Source: Circinella umbellata
Lineage: Eukaryota > Mucoromycota > Mucoromycetes > Mucorales > Lichtheimiaceae
Assembly (NCBI GenBank): GCA_025093555.1
Contig: JAIWNF010000088.1
Location: 1 to 64,000 of the forward strand
Length of the DNA stretch: 64,000 nt
Direction of reading: 5' to 3'
Positions 19,086 through 31,599 of this stretch are shown here, piece after piece. How positions within the stretch are numbered: position 1 is the first letter of the stretch; every line of letters starts with the position of its first letter. The notes below the pieces were generated by a model, which saw nothing but the letters and a program-made list of their open reading frames with translations, was not told where the DNA came from and did not search any database. Both the position numbers and the translations under genes were made by a program.

Positions 19086-21039
19086 CTGGAGGAAGCACTG
19101 TATGACTCTTATTGTACCCACTTCCTTATTCCTATGACCTTTTCCCTGTAACACAACAGGGTTTTATTCCCTTTATACTTTTGAGAGCTGTCTCAAACAA
19201 AAATGTCAAACCTGACGACGTATTTAAGGGAGACGTTAAATAAAACCAAAAATTTTCATCGTATATATATATATATCCCCCACCTATGGCCAGAAAGCCT
19301 AATTATGGAGTAATGGATCAGAGTTTTAACATTGCTGTAGTAAATAAGAGATGGTCTATATTTGATTAAAAAAAAGTAAAACTGTATTTTATAAAAAGTA
19401 AAAGTTTTGTATATTATTGTATACTCAACTAGATCAATTGAAAACGCACAAGTAGTGCCCACAAGATAGAAAAAAAAAATACTTAAAAAAGAGAGAGATC
19501 GACAAACTTCATTATTATTTTATTAATCTTGCAATGGTAAAAAGAATTGTGAGCAGTTGTTTTGGGTGTGATTTCAAAGGATATTTATTGACAAACAGAA
19601 AATGTAAACATAGCAACAATCGGCTATATAGCGAGTAACTATATTAATGACCGTAATGATATGTTCCTGTAAGAATAGTATGTAAAAAAAACTCTTAATA
19701 AAGGTCTTTATAATAGATATAATACCAGAGAAAGTTAAGTGAGGGGATTTGGAAATTCATGCGGAGAGTGAATGCTGTTTGCGTCATTTTCTCTTGATAA
19801 ATAAAGGGAATGTTTTTCTTTTTATTGCTTAATTGCTTAATATAAGGTGAGCGAATTATTCATGTCTGGTATATAAGCTTGAGCGCTTCTTTGGTGATCA
19901 AGCTTATTCGAATAGTTTTAAATATACTAATTCTTGCGCGCAGCAGATTGATATGTAGACTACTACAAGTATCCCATCTTTTTTACTATATATTTTTACC
20001 ATGTGATGAACGTGGACATGAGGTTTCCCATTTTCCTCTTCCCTCAGCGTTCATTATGCTTTTTTCTATTAGGACGAAATCTTCGTTCGAGTGAATTGGT
20101 GTGGACATGAGGTTTTCCCGTTTGCCTCTTCCCTCAGCATCAGTTGGCGACTTTATCTATATACTTTTATTATGATTTCTTGGTTTGCCTGCTCCCTCAC
20201 TTCTTTTTCCATATACCTTACGCTTTATATTTATCTTATATAGATGGATCGGATCATTAATTTGGTTTTGATATGGTATGACTGAACAATTATTCATCAC
20301 GTTCCTCCCTTTAAACTTTTGGTTGAAGCCCCAGGTCTTTTAGAAGCGACTTGATCCTATTGTTCTGATCAAATGGTGTATTTTTGTTATTAAACAATAA
20401 AGCATTTATATTAAAACTAAATAATATTTAAATATACCAAGTGGATGATGGGATTAAGTGGTGAGTATATATGGATATGTCACCTCATTCTTTCGGCATC
20501 CTCATAATTATTATACTGTATGTTCGTGCTACATAAACTCAATGAGGACAATATTTATAAATATTAATAATGATAATAACGATAATAGAAATATTGATGT
20601 ATATATTTGAAGTGCATATAATGAATCGTGATATAAAGTGGAGAGAATGGAGAGAGAGGGGGGAAATTACATGCGATATAGGTATACATATTGTGTATAT
20701 ACTGTAAGAGATGGTTTGTATGTTATTAAATACAGTATAATATATGTATATTATGATAAGTGCTTTTTCGTAGAGAATAAAATAAGAAATAGTTATTATA
20801 TATCACAACAATAAAAAAACGGATACAGGAAATAAAGATGGGTAAGTAAAAAAAAAGTGAATTAAAATACATGTTAGCTATATATGTATGTATACATTAA
20901 TAAACAAGGTGCATTGGTAAATGATATGATTTTCGTAAAGGACTGTAAAATGAGTGGAAATGAATGAGCTGAAGTATGTTGGATGTATGTGTATGAGTGA
21001 TGAGAAAGGGACTACATGACAGTAGAATGATGTTTGCTT
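19086..21039. other. Non-coding region with a duplicated segment
   Basis: No protein of a recognisable kind. A segment like GTGGACATGAGGTTTCCC...CCTCTTCCCTCAGC occurs twice (about 20009-20048 and 20101-20140), with a weaker third echo at 20185-20200. Elsewhere there are AT-rich stretches and microsatellite-like TATATA. Confidence 0.5.
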
Positions 21040-21990
21040 TTACTCGGCTCGGTGTTTGGGAGTGCTAAAAGATTCTACTGTATAGTCATGACGAATAGTT
21101 ACTCTCTTCTTTTCCTTGTAAAATGCATAGCATCTTCTGGCGTTGGAGTACGTCATTTTCTGCATAATGTATAGACCATTAACATTAGTTACCATTATGA
21201 AGCACATCACATAACTCCTTTTTTTATCTAGAGCATCCTTACCCTCATTGTTGCTAATGCTTCGTAGCTGGATAATAAAACGTATAAATCATGACGGTCC
21301 CGGGGGATATAAAATATTGATAATGGAATAAGTCGGTAGGTCGCTTGATACATTAAATCCATTACGAATAAGGTGCACTTGAATCCTAATAAAGAACATT
21401 ATCACGTTAGTAAACAATATCATACTCACAAATCCAATCGCACTTTTCTTTTTTAGCTACCTTCTATCAATACCCCAAGAACTGTGATATTCTCATCGTC
21501 CATTCCATCCTTCACCATCTTGTCAATAGCATCTTTCATTTCATTTGCTAGTTTTATGAAATCTGGACGGCTGCCATTTTTCACTTTTTCAAAGGGTTTG
21601 ATCTCCACAATTAAAAGACCTTGCTCAGGCATACTGTCAAAGGAAAAATTCATAGAGAGATCAGAGTATCGGCTAGTGCTTCTATTTCCATCCACACTAC
21701 CACGTCTTTCTGATGAACCTTGGGCTTGACCATCCGTACTATAATAAGAATTTTAAAAATAATGAATATATAAGTAGACATTTCAGTGAATCACACACAT
21801 CATGATCATTTGCAAAAATCGGTTACTTTACCCACAACAAGTAACTAATTCTGTTTCATCAATAAAAGGCAAGAATATCGGATAAACAGAAGCAATAGAA
21901 AATGAGCTCTCTTGTTTATCAGCCTTATTTGAAGAACTTGGTTTGTAACATTCAACTCTAAATATAATCGGTTAGTGACTTTAATACTTC

Positions 21991-22029
<39 letters not shown>

Positions 22030-23504
22030 TCATAGTTAACATACATCCTGTTCATGGAGAATTCGATACACGAATTGTCACCAGCTGCATCAACCGGTAC
22101 TGCCTTGATGATCTTTTTGCAACTATTGAAGTTTTTATCTCCAGCCTGTTTATCCCAATCAGTTTACCATAAAAAATATATCCAATTCAGAACCAAAAAC
22201 CATTATGACACGTACCCGAGCAAACTGTACAATCGAAAAAATTACATCGTCATCCAAACTTTTTATCGGATACAATTCATTGACTTCTTTTAGCATACAA
22301 TCCCATTCTTCTTCATCGAAACCATAATGCAAACGAGAATTTGGAGCACATTCTACACCGTCAATTAAGAAAATACAGTTTAAAGCACTATAAATAAATT
22401 CAATTAGTTATTTTATCTCGTAAATTTTCCCTTGCGATCTTGAATGATCATACGTACAGTTCTTCTTGATAAGTTTTTAAAACACCTTCTTTTGCATGTT
22501 CAATCGTTTCGTTTCTAAATTTTAGGAATCGTTCAGTGATTGGTGTGGTATTGATTATCCACTATTATTAAAATCATGCTGTTAGTATATTGAGTGGATA
22601 CTTGTACGTATATATAAACTCTTTTTATATTTTTACCTGATCGCAATATTCTTTTAATCCAATTGAGGGGACACCATTTCCAGAGAGATAGTCCATAAGT
22701 TTTTTTCTCTAATCGAATGGGGGAAACATATTTTTAGTAACTATGTTTATACTGTGTAGTTTAATTACTCACTCTTTTCTTGGTGCTTTCGGTGCTACTT
22801 TTTCTCGAGGATACAGGGGAAGTTGTTGACTCTGATTCTGCTTCTGATATTAATGTTCTTTTACCCAGAGTCTATGCAAAAGTTAGCATTAGAATTATTC
22901 CAATTGGCGCACAAAAATATGTAGCTTGCTCCACATCATAATACCTTTGGCAATAATTCTTCTTCTTCGTCATCTTCTTTTTCTTCTTCTTCGTCACCTT
23001 CTTTTTCTTCTTCGTTATCATCTTTTTCTTTATCTTTATCTCCTCTCTCTTGAATCTTTTTTTTTAAAAAAAATAAAAATATTTTTAGGTAAACAACCAA
23101 TGATTGTTTAAATTATATATCAACACCGTTCCCATGGTTACCTTCGTTTCTATCTCCTTCCAGTCTATCTTTTCCTTGTGCCATTTCTAAACATATTTTC
23201 ATTATCAGCGCATTTCGATAGCAAATAATATTTATTTACTACATTGTTCAATACCTCAACATTAAACTTCTTCACGAGTTTAGCAAACTCCACTGGCCAC
23301 CAACGTTCGGCGTGGGCTTCTTTCGGGACATTTTCAATGATTACTGTAGAATCAAAATCATAAAACCGCTTCAGCGAGACTTTATATGATTCTTGGGAAA
23401 TATACTCTTGGAAACCTATATAATATAATGTATGAATATGTGTGTCTTATACATATACATGTCGCATTCGACATGTTCGTATACTTACGCTGTTCAAGTG
23501 ACAT
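21040..23504 (-). CDS. Multi-exon protein with PD-(D/E)XK-like motif, function unknown
   Basis: About eleven short exons joined by GT-AG introns of 45-90 bp. The start is at 23504 (exon MSLEQ). Then come a Lys/Glu-rich low-complexity exon (about 23056-22945), a region with CIFLIDGVECAPNSRLHYG, and a conserved core LLIVEIKPFEKV followed by SRPDFIKLANEMKDAIDKMV. The TAA at 21455-21453 lies inside an intron that has a TACTAAC branch point. Splicing leads to FKCTLFVMDLMYQATYRL and FYIPRDRHDL and a last exon ending with TAA at 21040. The Glu-Ile-Lys core resembles PD-(D/E)XK nucleases; the proximal Asp is not certain. I recall similar multicopy proteins in Mucoromycota, often near transposons. All exons join in frame, so it looks intact. 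Confidence 0.7.
21995..22026. repeat. (CT)n microsatellite in an intron
   Basis: About sixteen CT dinucleotides lie inside an intron of the minus-strand gene 21040-23504, close to the exon that ends MYVNYE. On the transcribed strand it is a (GA)n tract just after the donor. Confidence 0.9.
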
Positions 23505-23724
23505 GTTTGGTAGTTCTTGTGCGCAGTGGGTAACTGTTGCTTAGCAACAAATTAGGGCTCGTCTATATGCACCAGGTCCGACCCGGGATTTACCTCTCTT
23601 TTTTTAAATCGGTTTCGTACGGTTTCGTAATAAAGCTGGGCCATTGGATACGCACGTCGTGTTTGAATCTTTCAAGAATAATATGAACACGGCTAAGATG
23701 CAGTGCTATTGAAAGTGTGCGTTT

Positions 23725-23958
23725 TCACCCAAGTATATTTATCTGGAGAGTGAAGAATGTATGGGATTTATAGCCGCAGAATGCGATTGGAGCTTTGAAG
23801 GTGTCAGAAGCAATCTGAGCACATTCGAGAGCGCGAAACTTTTCATTACTGTGCGGAATGAGGATTCCTTTAATACCATGCTGATCATAACTTTTATAAA
23901 TACCATTAATATTTGTCAAATACGTAATATCCCAGCATTGGATCTTTTCACAGCACAA
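23725..23958 (-). pseudogene. Unidentified coding fragment
   Basis: A 77-codon frame of ordinary composition (CWDITYLTNINGIYKSYD, GIKGILIPHSNEKFRALEC, FKAPIAFCGYKSHTF) ends at a TAG, with no neighbours in frame. It looks like a piece of a real protein, not noise, but I do not recognise it. It sits between two minus-strand genes and could be a remnant of a mobile element. Confidence 0.35.
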
Positions 23959-24354
23959 AGTTTCGAACTATAATTACAGTATGGATCATAGAAATTAATT
24001 CTGTAACTCCTATTCTTGAATGTCCCAAATCCAAGTTTTAGTAAGCCAAGATAACCAATAATTAATTTACTGAATTGCTAGAATTAGCTTAGGGAATCCT
24101 AGAATTAAGGGAATTGAGAGCCCGATCAGCTCTATGTCTTATAAAACGATCCAGTTCAGCTTTATTACTATTTATTTTGGATAAATCATTAAAATTGTAA
24201 TGATAAATAGTGCTCGATTATTTTTTAATAATAGTGATATCAAATTATTAATCATGTTAGTTGTCATTATAAACTATATTAACAATAATTACATTTATTA
24301 ATTTCTTTAACATTATAATAATATTGTAAAAAATAAGTTTGATAACTTCTTTAA

Positions 24355-27300
24355 TCAAATTAAGTTCAAATTCCCAAACAGTAATTCCGTGATTTCGGGA
24401 TCTTCAGTCGACTCCATATACGGCCAGATACAATAATGCCTTGTTAATCCATCTACTTCGCCAGATAAGATACCAACAAAATCACAAATAGCTTCTACAT
24501 CTAATATCGTTAAAACCGGATTCGCGAAAGCTGAGGGAGTTATATAAATTGATCCCGAAGTAGAATCAATCGTCGTACTGTATAAACCAATTGCCATTAA
24601 CATTCTTGATGTTTCTCCTTGTTCATGTACAAAATAAAAGTAAACTTGACCATAATAATATTGTGTTCCTGGAAGAATCACGGAACCTACTCCCCCATTA
24701 ACATTGCTTCATATATATATTATTATTATGTCTATTCCTATAATGCAACTACTTTGTGTTAAGCATTGATGATAGTAATTATAATAATACACTTACAGAT
24801 CAACACCCAATCTAAGTCGAACAAAATGAGCTGCTCGATTGCGCTGTGGATTAAATCCAAGTAAGCTCCCAAACACCTTATTGCTGTACCAAAGTCTTAC
24901 GCCATATCGCACTTTTTTGTTTATTTGACTTCTCTTGATGTTGCTGTTCTCAGTCCACGTTCTTAAAAATGTCATCAACGCTTCTATTAGTCTTCTTCCA
25001 CTAACACTGGCAATTGTCACTTCTTCGTTTTTCTCCAAATCAATACTTTTCAACTGCCCTCTAATTTCTGGATCGTCATCTCCTGCTCCGTCCAATGAGT
25101 ATACTATTTTTCTTTTTCTTTTCACCTGTTCATCATCATTATTTTTTTCAAGGAAAGCATCGACATATCTTGCCATACCAAGCTTTAATAAAATATTATT
25201 AGCATTTGCACCAGGGAGTCTCTATAAAATATATTTTTCTTACTATCAGCTTTACCCTCTGTCAATTTTTTGCTCTGGTAATTTTTAATTGGTTTCGATA
25301 AATGCTTACATTAGAACTAAGTAACCTCTTGATTAGTCCTATTTTCCTTTCAAGAACTCTAGAAGAATACATACGCATTGGTCCTAATAACTCTATCATT
25401 CTTGTTGTATGTGTCATATAGTGCTGATTCGGTGTAAATACAGCAACCGAAAGAACTTGTCCACCGTCTCTACCTGGATTGCATAACTCTCGTAAATAAT
25501 AATGCCAATGTTTAAGATCTCTATTCATTATATCATTAATATGTAATAATAAAATATATATTTTAGTTTATTACTGTTATATTATATTTTTATTAACATA
25601 TAATATACAATGTACTTTACTTACATTTCAATATTCTCAACATCAATCCTTGTAAGCTCGTATGTAAGTAGTTTTTGGCAAGCGCGAACTAGTGCCATCG
25701 TTGCCTCTTGTGCCTTTTTTGTTTTTAACCTAGGTACTATCAATGTTGGTACCACTAGCAATAGAAAATCTTGCCAATCTACTGCCCGGACTGTGCCTGA
25801 TAATACAGTTTGCCAGTTACCATTAAAAGCTGTGGGAATATTCTGGCGAGACTGTCTCATGCTTGTCATTATTTCATCAATATCATCGATTGCAAAAGGG
25901 CTTACGTTACTGTTTAAATCAAATTTTGAATTTATTAAATTTAGGTATAAATGACCTAGTCCATGGTAAACTAAATGCATTTCATCCAAAGCATAAAATT
26001 CTGGGCCTTTGATTGCATAAAACTTCTTCTGTACGAATAAACTTGGCCCATTCAATCCTGCCTATTTTTTCAAGAAAAGAATTTAAGAAAACTATATACA
26101 GTAATGCTTCTATCTTTTAATTCAATTACTCACCTCTGTCCCTAAGATCAGGGACTGTCTTGTTCTCCAATGCTCACTCACTCCACTGTGATCAATAAAG
26201 TAAATGCCATGACCTTTTTCATTATGAACGCCTGTAATTTTACATATTCGACACCCAGCTCTATGCAAATGCCCACGATGATGTGCAAGGGAATCAGCTT
26301 GCGGCAAATCTCCTGTGGCTAGTATGAGATGTACTTCTGATGAAATTATTGTTCCATCTTCAAGTTCTACTTCAATACCATCATCTTCCATTCTTTTCAA
26401 GTCATCAAGTATCGGTTCCAAATAACTATCTAAATCAGCAGGAGGTCGTTCACCATCCGTGAGGCATACCTGAACTGTATATTCTTGTCGATATCTATAT
26501 AAATAACATAAATGTTGGTGCGTTCGGTCAGTTTACATTATTTTTCGAGTACATTTGTAACCATAGTACTCTTATTTGATCTTCCAAACAAGTAGAAATT
26601 TCATAGCATATTCTTGCCTGATTAAAGGATCAAAGTTCAGTACAATAAATTGAATCAACGTCATTGATCGTCTTGTACTTGGATTTTTAAAAGGCGCAAA
26701 TCCATCAGCAGCAAGATATACAGCAATGTCATATTTATTTTCGAAAAAATTATCATTTTTTTTCATGTCTTGATATATGTTTCCGTCAAAAATATCATTA
26801 TAAATTCCAGGACGATGTATATACTCATGACGATAAAGAAGTTTTTTCCTTGTATCTTCATCATATAGCATGTATGCTATTTGTTGGGAAAGTGGCAGCA
26901 TTGCTATCTGGGCTTTTGGTTTACAATTATACTGCTTGTTGTAGAACTGGATGTAGCAGAGGTAGAATCTTCGTATCTGGATGTACTACAAGTTTGACAT
27001 ATATCACTTCTATAATATCCATGTCTTGAGCGTGTGCTCTGATCATAGAACAGCCGACAGCCATTTACACAAACATCATACCACTCCTGGTCAACAGGAT
27101 ATACGTCATTTGTTGCAACTTTTGCACTTCTGTATGGAGAATATATATGTTCATGATCTATAAAAAAGTCTTATATTAACTCTAAGAATTATAGCGTGTT
27201 ATGATATATATGCGAATATTTAAAAATATCATCTTGCCTTTATCAAACATAGATATAATTTCATTGGTATAGTCAATGAATTCTTTATAAGCAGCTTGTT

Positions 27301-27832
27301 TTACACCATGTCGATCAACAATTCGTTTTAATTTTAGACTCAAAATTGCGATTTTTGTTCTTGAACGATCAGGACGATTAAACAAATATCGTTTTGGTTG
27401 GTTTAAATTATTTTCAGGTTCGTGTTCCCATGTCTGTTGTTGACCCAGTTGTTGTTGCTCTTGTTGAACAATACTTTGCTGTTGTTGTTGTTGAGATTCC
27501 TGATGTTGTGACCGTTGTAGATTTTTATGTTGTTGTGGTTGCTGTGGAGATACATGTTGCTGTAGTGGCTGATAATGTATAAGCTGTTGTGGTTGCTGAG
27601 GCTCATCATGAAACTGGACCTCCTGCTGTTGATTGTGATGGAATGGCTGCTCGTTCAAATCGCGACTTGTAGAACCTCTGTTTTTCGGATTTTTTTGGCA
27701 AGCTCCAAAATGCTTTTTGAAATGAGCAAGCCCAATTATTGTGCTATTACACCAGCCACAGTTAAATGAATTAAAATCCTTTTGAACAGAACTTCCTGAG
27801 CTTTTTCTTTTTCTGTCAGTCTTGGTTGTCAT
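24355..27832 (-). CDS. Tnp2-family (CACTA-like) transposase
   Basis: The start is the ATG at 27832. The N-terminus has a BED-like zinc finger (FNCGWCNSTIIG...HFKKHFGAC), then a long Gln/His-rich stretch (about residues 60-130). The first intron uses a GC-AG donor (AAAG|GCAAGA near 27236). Exon 2 gives YPVDQEWYDVCVNGCRLFYD and CQTCSTSRY, the Cys-rich lead-in of Tnp2 proteins, then YLAADGFAPFKNPSTRRSMT with the first catalytic-type Asp. Later exons carry LILATGDLPQADSLAHH, HRAGCRICKI and YALDEMHLVYHGLGHLY. The C-terminal exons (to LGVDL and on to GTQYYYGQVYFY) end with TGA at 24355. All exons join in frame, about 900 residues. It catalyses element movement in the nucleus. TIRs were not found by eye. 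Confidence 0.8.
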
Positions 27833-28221
27833 TGATCGTGAGCAGTGATATGATAGTACTAGATGAAATTAGTGTAAATACGAAAGAAGGAAAGGAGGTT
27901 CATTTTCACAAGTTTTTTTTTTTTTGCTCTCAAAAAACAAGAATAAGAGCATATTTCGGGATGTACTTTTTTAAGAAGTTACACTACATCTAGTAGTACT
28001 GGAAAATAAACAATTAAAACTTGTTCTCTATTATTATTCATATTTGCATTTCACATGGTTAGAAATAAAAAAACATGTTTAACTAGTTTTAAGAAATATA
28101 AAAAAGCATGTTCCAGCCTTTGAGAGAGATAAAGATATTGTTATACAACTTTATCATTGGTCATTTATTTAAATAAAAACAATATCTAAAATATTCTTCA
28201 CATCTTTACCTTTTTTTCCCC

Positions 28222-29146
28222 ATGACTACGCGAACAACAAGACACGTTTATAACCTGGTGGATACCGTAAAAGACACGACAAACCGTACCGAAAACGAGG
28301 CGTTGGCTTTGACACGACGTATAGAGCATATCGCTGATAACTTCGTTTCTATTAATCAACGTTTGGTTTTCGTGATGGACGCAGTACAAGAATTACGTGA
28401 TCTCTATAATGATAATTCTCAGGTGAATGAGCAACAAGAAACACCTACTCCACCTCAGGTAATTTTTTACTATTGAGTTGTTATCGTTGCAAGTCTTTAC
28501 ATTACTATTTTCTCTTATCTTTCTGTTTCTTTTTGATCTATGTGTTGTGAATTTATATTAGGAACGCAGGGAAGTTTGGAGGCGCCCTACCGAAATTACT
28601 CATAACCGTGCCACTGCTATACGTCTTACCATGCCACTACTTTCACAATTAATTGTTGATCGTTTTTTTAATGGGGATGATGCTGCTGCGTTGAGTCCTC
28701 TTACAAACCTTGCTTTGTCAGTAGATCAAGTCTTGGCCAATATCCAAACAAATCATAATATTAATGTTGGCCAAGTTCCTTGGGGCCGTATCCCTTTTCC
28801 GATACAGCATGAAAGTATCCGTGAATTAGAGAAAGCTTCCCATGCCTTTGGAATAGGACTGGATGAGTGTGACCAATCGTGGGCGGCAAAATGGCTGGTT
28901 GGTTACAAATGGGGTTATTTGTACCAATACATACGAATGGTATGACAATATAGATGAGTTCACGTATGAACGTTTTCTAGTTATTTATTTATTTTGTTTG
29001 TCTTCTTTTAAATATAATAGAGGAAAAACACTCCAAGAGCACAACGTGCATCTACTGATGAAGCTTTAGACCTTGGAGAAAATAACAATAATAGTACCAT
29101 ATGCTCATCATTCACAAGATCGCACCGAAACAGAATGGGCTCTTAA
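28222..29146 (+). CDS. Coiled-coil protein divergent from Tnp2 transposase
   Basis: Three exons, 28222-28458, 28562-28939 and 29021-29146, give about 246 residues. Exon 1 is helical with heptad-like spacing (RRIEHIADNFVSINQRLVFVMDAVQELRDLY), likely a coiled coil. Exon 2 holds THNRATAIRLTMPLLSQLIVDRFF and LEKASHAFGIGLDECDQSWAAKW. The last exon is basic then Asn/Ser-rich. I do not know the family. It starts 390 bp from the transposase start and runs the opposite way, so a shared promoter region and an accessory DNA-binding or regulatory role in the transposon are plausible inferences. Confidence 0.6.
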
Positions 29147-29739
29147 CCAACATCTGTCAAAAATAATAATAATACATACTATCACTATACTACATTTAAA
29201 CTATTGTATTTTTTTTTGCACAAAGTGCTACTCTTATTCTCACGTATTTTTTCTTTCAGTATTTCATATTCTTTCAGACAAGTACTTCTTTTAAAAAATA
29301 TCATTTTTATAGTCTTATATATTACTATTTATTATACTTAATACAATCATATATATAACAATTTGTAATAAAAATAATAACTCGATTAGTTGACTGTAGT
29401 CCTTCTAAAACTTTGGATTATACATTCATTTATATAAGCAAGCTCTGTAAAAAGAATTTTACTATCGTATTATTATCCATCATTTCCTATCTGGTAGAAT
29501 CATAATGAAATTGGCGTGCGCTTGCAATAGTAATACTACGCGTAAATTATTAGCTATATTTTTCAAAGAATTGTAGAATAATAAATCATCTTAACCAACA
29601 ATGAATTTGTCGGGAGTCCAATAGTTTTCAATCCTACAATTACAGTTTGTGTTCTATAACTAATCCTTTTAAAACTTTGTAAACCTTTATAATCTGGTAT
29701 TAGAGGATCGGAATTTGTCACTGTGTATTTATATCAACA
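29147..29739. other. AT-rich, no gene seen
   Basis: No coding potential; possibly contains the far end of the Tnp2 element, but no terminal repeat was visible. Confidence 0.4.
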
Positions 29740-31590
29740 TATTTTTTTTCGTCACCAAATAATTTAGCTGCCAATGCTCCAAACCCACATTTTCCATCCC
29801 CAATTTGGTCATACACTTCGTCTACTGCAAGGCGAGGGATCAGGTTGTTGATCTCCATATATATATTTCCCACAATGCGGATTTTACAGGGTGGAGTAAT
29901 GGATGATGATGGTGATGAGTTTAATTGTAAGTTATCTGTGGCTTTACACTTTCCCTTCCTATGAATTTAATTAAAGATGTATTAAGTAATGTGTTGAATA
30001 GTATCAATTATTAGAATGATCTTAGAAATAAATAAATACCAAAACTAGTTCTTGCTTTTTTTTTACTTTCTTGTTCTTGATATTCTCAAGCAATTAAGTC
30101 ACGTTTTTTGTTTTTTTCTTGATCTTTGCCTCTGTCTTTCTTTGGAGCATTTTTCGGCTGCTGTAGTCAAGATCCACAAAAAGATCATTATTGATTGCTT
30201 TTAAACGTTGTAACAAGGTATTACGTTGTTTTTAATTAGTATATTTATAAAGTAAGATGTTAATACGTGTGAGTTCATCATTAAATTTGTCTTCATTATT
30301 CAGTGGAATATAAGATTCTGTTATTGCAGAAAATTATCTGTATTATATGTATTTGTATTTTCTACACGATTTAATTGAAATATAAGTATCAATATCAAAT
30401 ATCAAATATCCTAAAAAGTGTTGTTCTGATTAAGATAACCTTCAGATGCAGTTCTTTCAGGGTAAAGATGCCAACGTCTAGAAATCAAGCTTAATGGAAC
30501 TGCACCGGTGGCTATTAGTATGTGACAGCATGGGATATTGTGATAATCTATTATAGCACATCTACAAATATTTGTCTTAAGGTATTCCAATGCTTGAGCT
30601 CATCACGGATGGGGCAGAATGCAAATTTGGATATATAACGTTCTAATTTCACTAAGCGTTCTTTTTGAGATTCACAAATATGGGGACTAACAGTAAAATA
30701 TTCTTTATCATGCTGCTGGTTCCACGCTACGTTGTATTATAGGGTTACAAAAGAAATATGCGTAAGTAATATGTGTGAATAGATCATTTTGAGGTTTTAT
30801 ACGTACTCTCAATCTATAGTGTTCATCGATTTGCTCAAAAACAGAGAATAAATTTCCATTTGATGATTGAATTGATCTTTTTAGATTAGCAGGAGCTCTT
30901 TCAACACGATTTGGACTGTTATTGTTAAAATGAACTATATTTGAAATACGTAACACTTCCAATCCACTTATCACAGAATTCTAGCTTTCTGTTTTGTTTT
31001 ATTAGAGTACATATAAAGAGTCGGTTAATTATTGTAACAAATGAATATATTCTATTATGGTCTACTTTTTTTAAATATTTTATAACTTCAGCTGGATTTT
31101 TAGCTTTTTGAGCTATTTCATTATACTTTACCAGTACTTTAGACTCAAACTTTTCATCCGGAATCGCACACATATCTTCATGTTCGTCATTATATTGGCC
31201 AGTCATTAAAAAGTTAACTGCTTTTTCAAGCTCTAGGTAATCATCCTTTACGTCAAAAAGGTTTGCAATTTTGTTTTGAAGTTACGACGTAGAAGGACCT
31301 TGCATAACAACTTTTTTGAGTTAGAAAAAACTTTCTCCAAGACTTTTACTAGTGCACCTTCACTATCAGTTACAAAAGGTTCTGGATATACTGATTTGAT
31401 GGCCATACAATATTTTGTAGCCGCTGAATAACCCATTCGTAAGTTTCATTTGTTTCTTGAGATACCCATCCACCAGCAATGCAAAATGTTTTTAAATGTG
31501 GATAATTAATGTTACCCATTCCCAGTAATGTCTGAAAGAGCAAAGCCCCAATAGAGTTAAAACAAGAACAGTTTAATAACAAATTCAGAC
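29740..31590 (-). pseudogene. Decayed MULE transposase with OTU-like C-terminal module
   Basis: Read on the minus strand through several frames. ETYEWVIQRLQNIVWPS and FVTDSEGALVKVLEKVFSNS (about 31490-31310) match the region around the second catalytic Asp in FAR1/MULE transposases. SPNRVERAPANLKRSIQSSNG (about 30930-30860) matches the catalytic Glu region, and CRCAIIDYHNIPCCHIL (about 30560-30510) is a SWIM finger. Far downstream, QIGDGKCGFGALAAKLFGDEKKY (about 29805-29740) has the Asp-Gly-x-Cys signature of OTU cysteine proteases, a known MULE fusion partner. Many stops and frameshifts. The N-terminal third is missing. It is dead. Confidence 0.65.
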
Positions 31591-31599
31591 TAATTGATT

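Noticed and set aside
21453..21695. Stand-alone 80-residue gene
   Set aside because: It is one exon of the spliced minus-strand gene 21040-23504; its stop lies in an intron.
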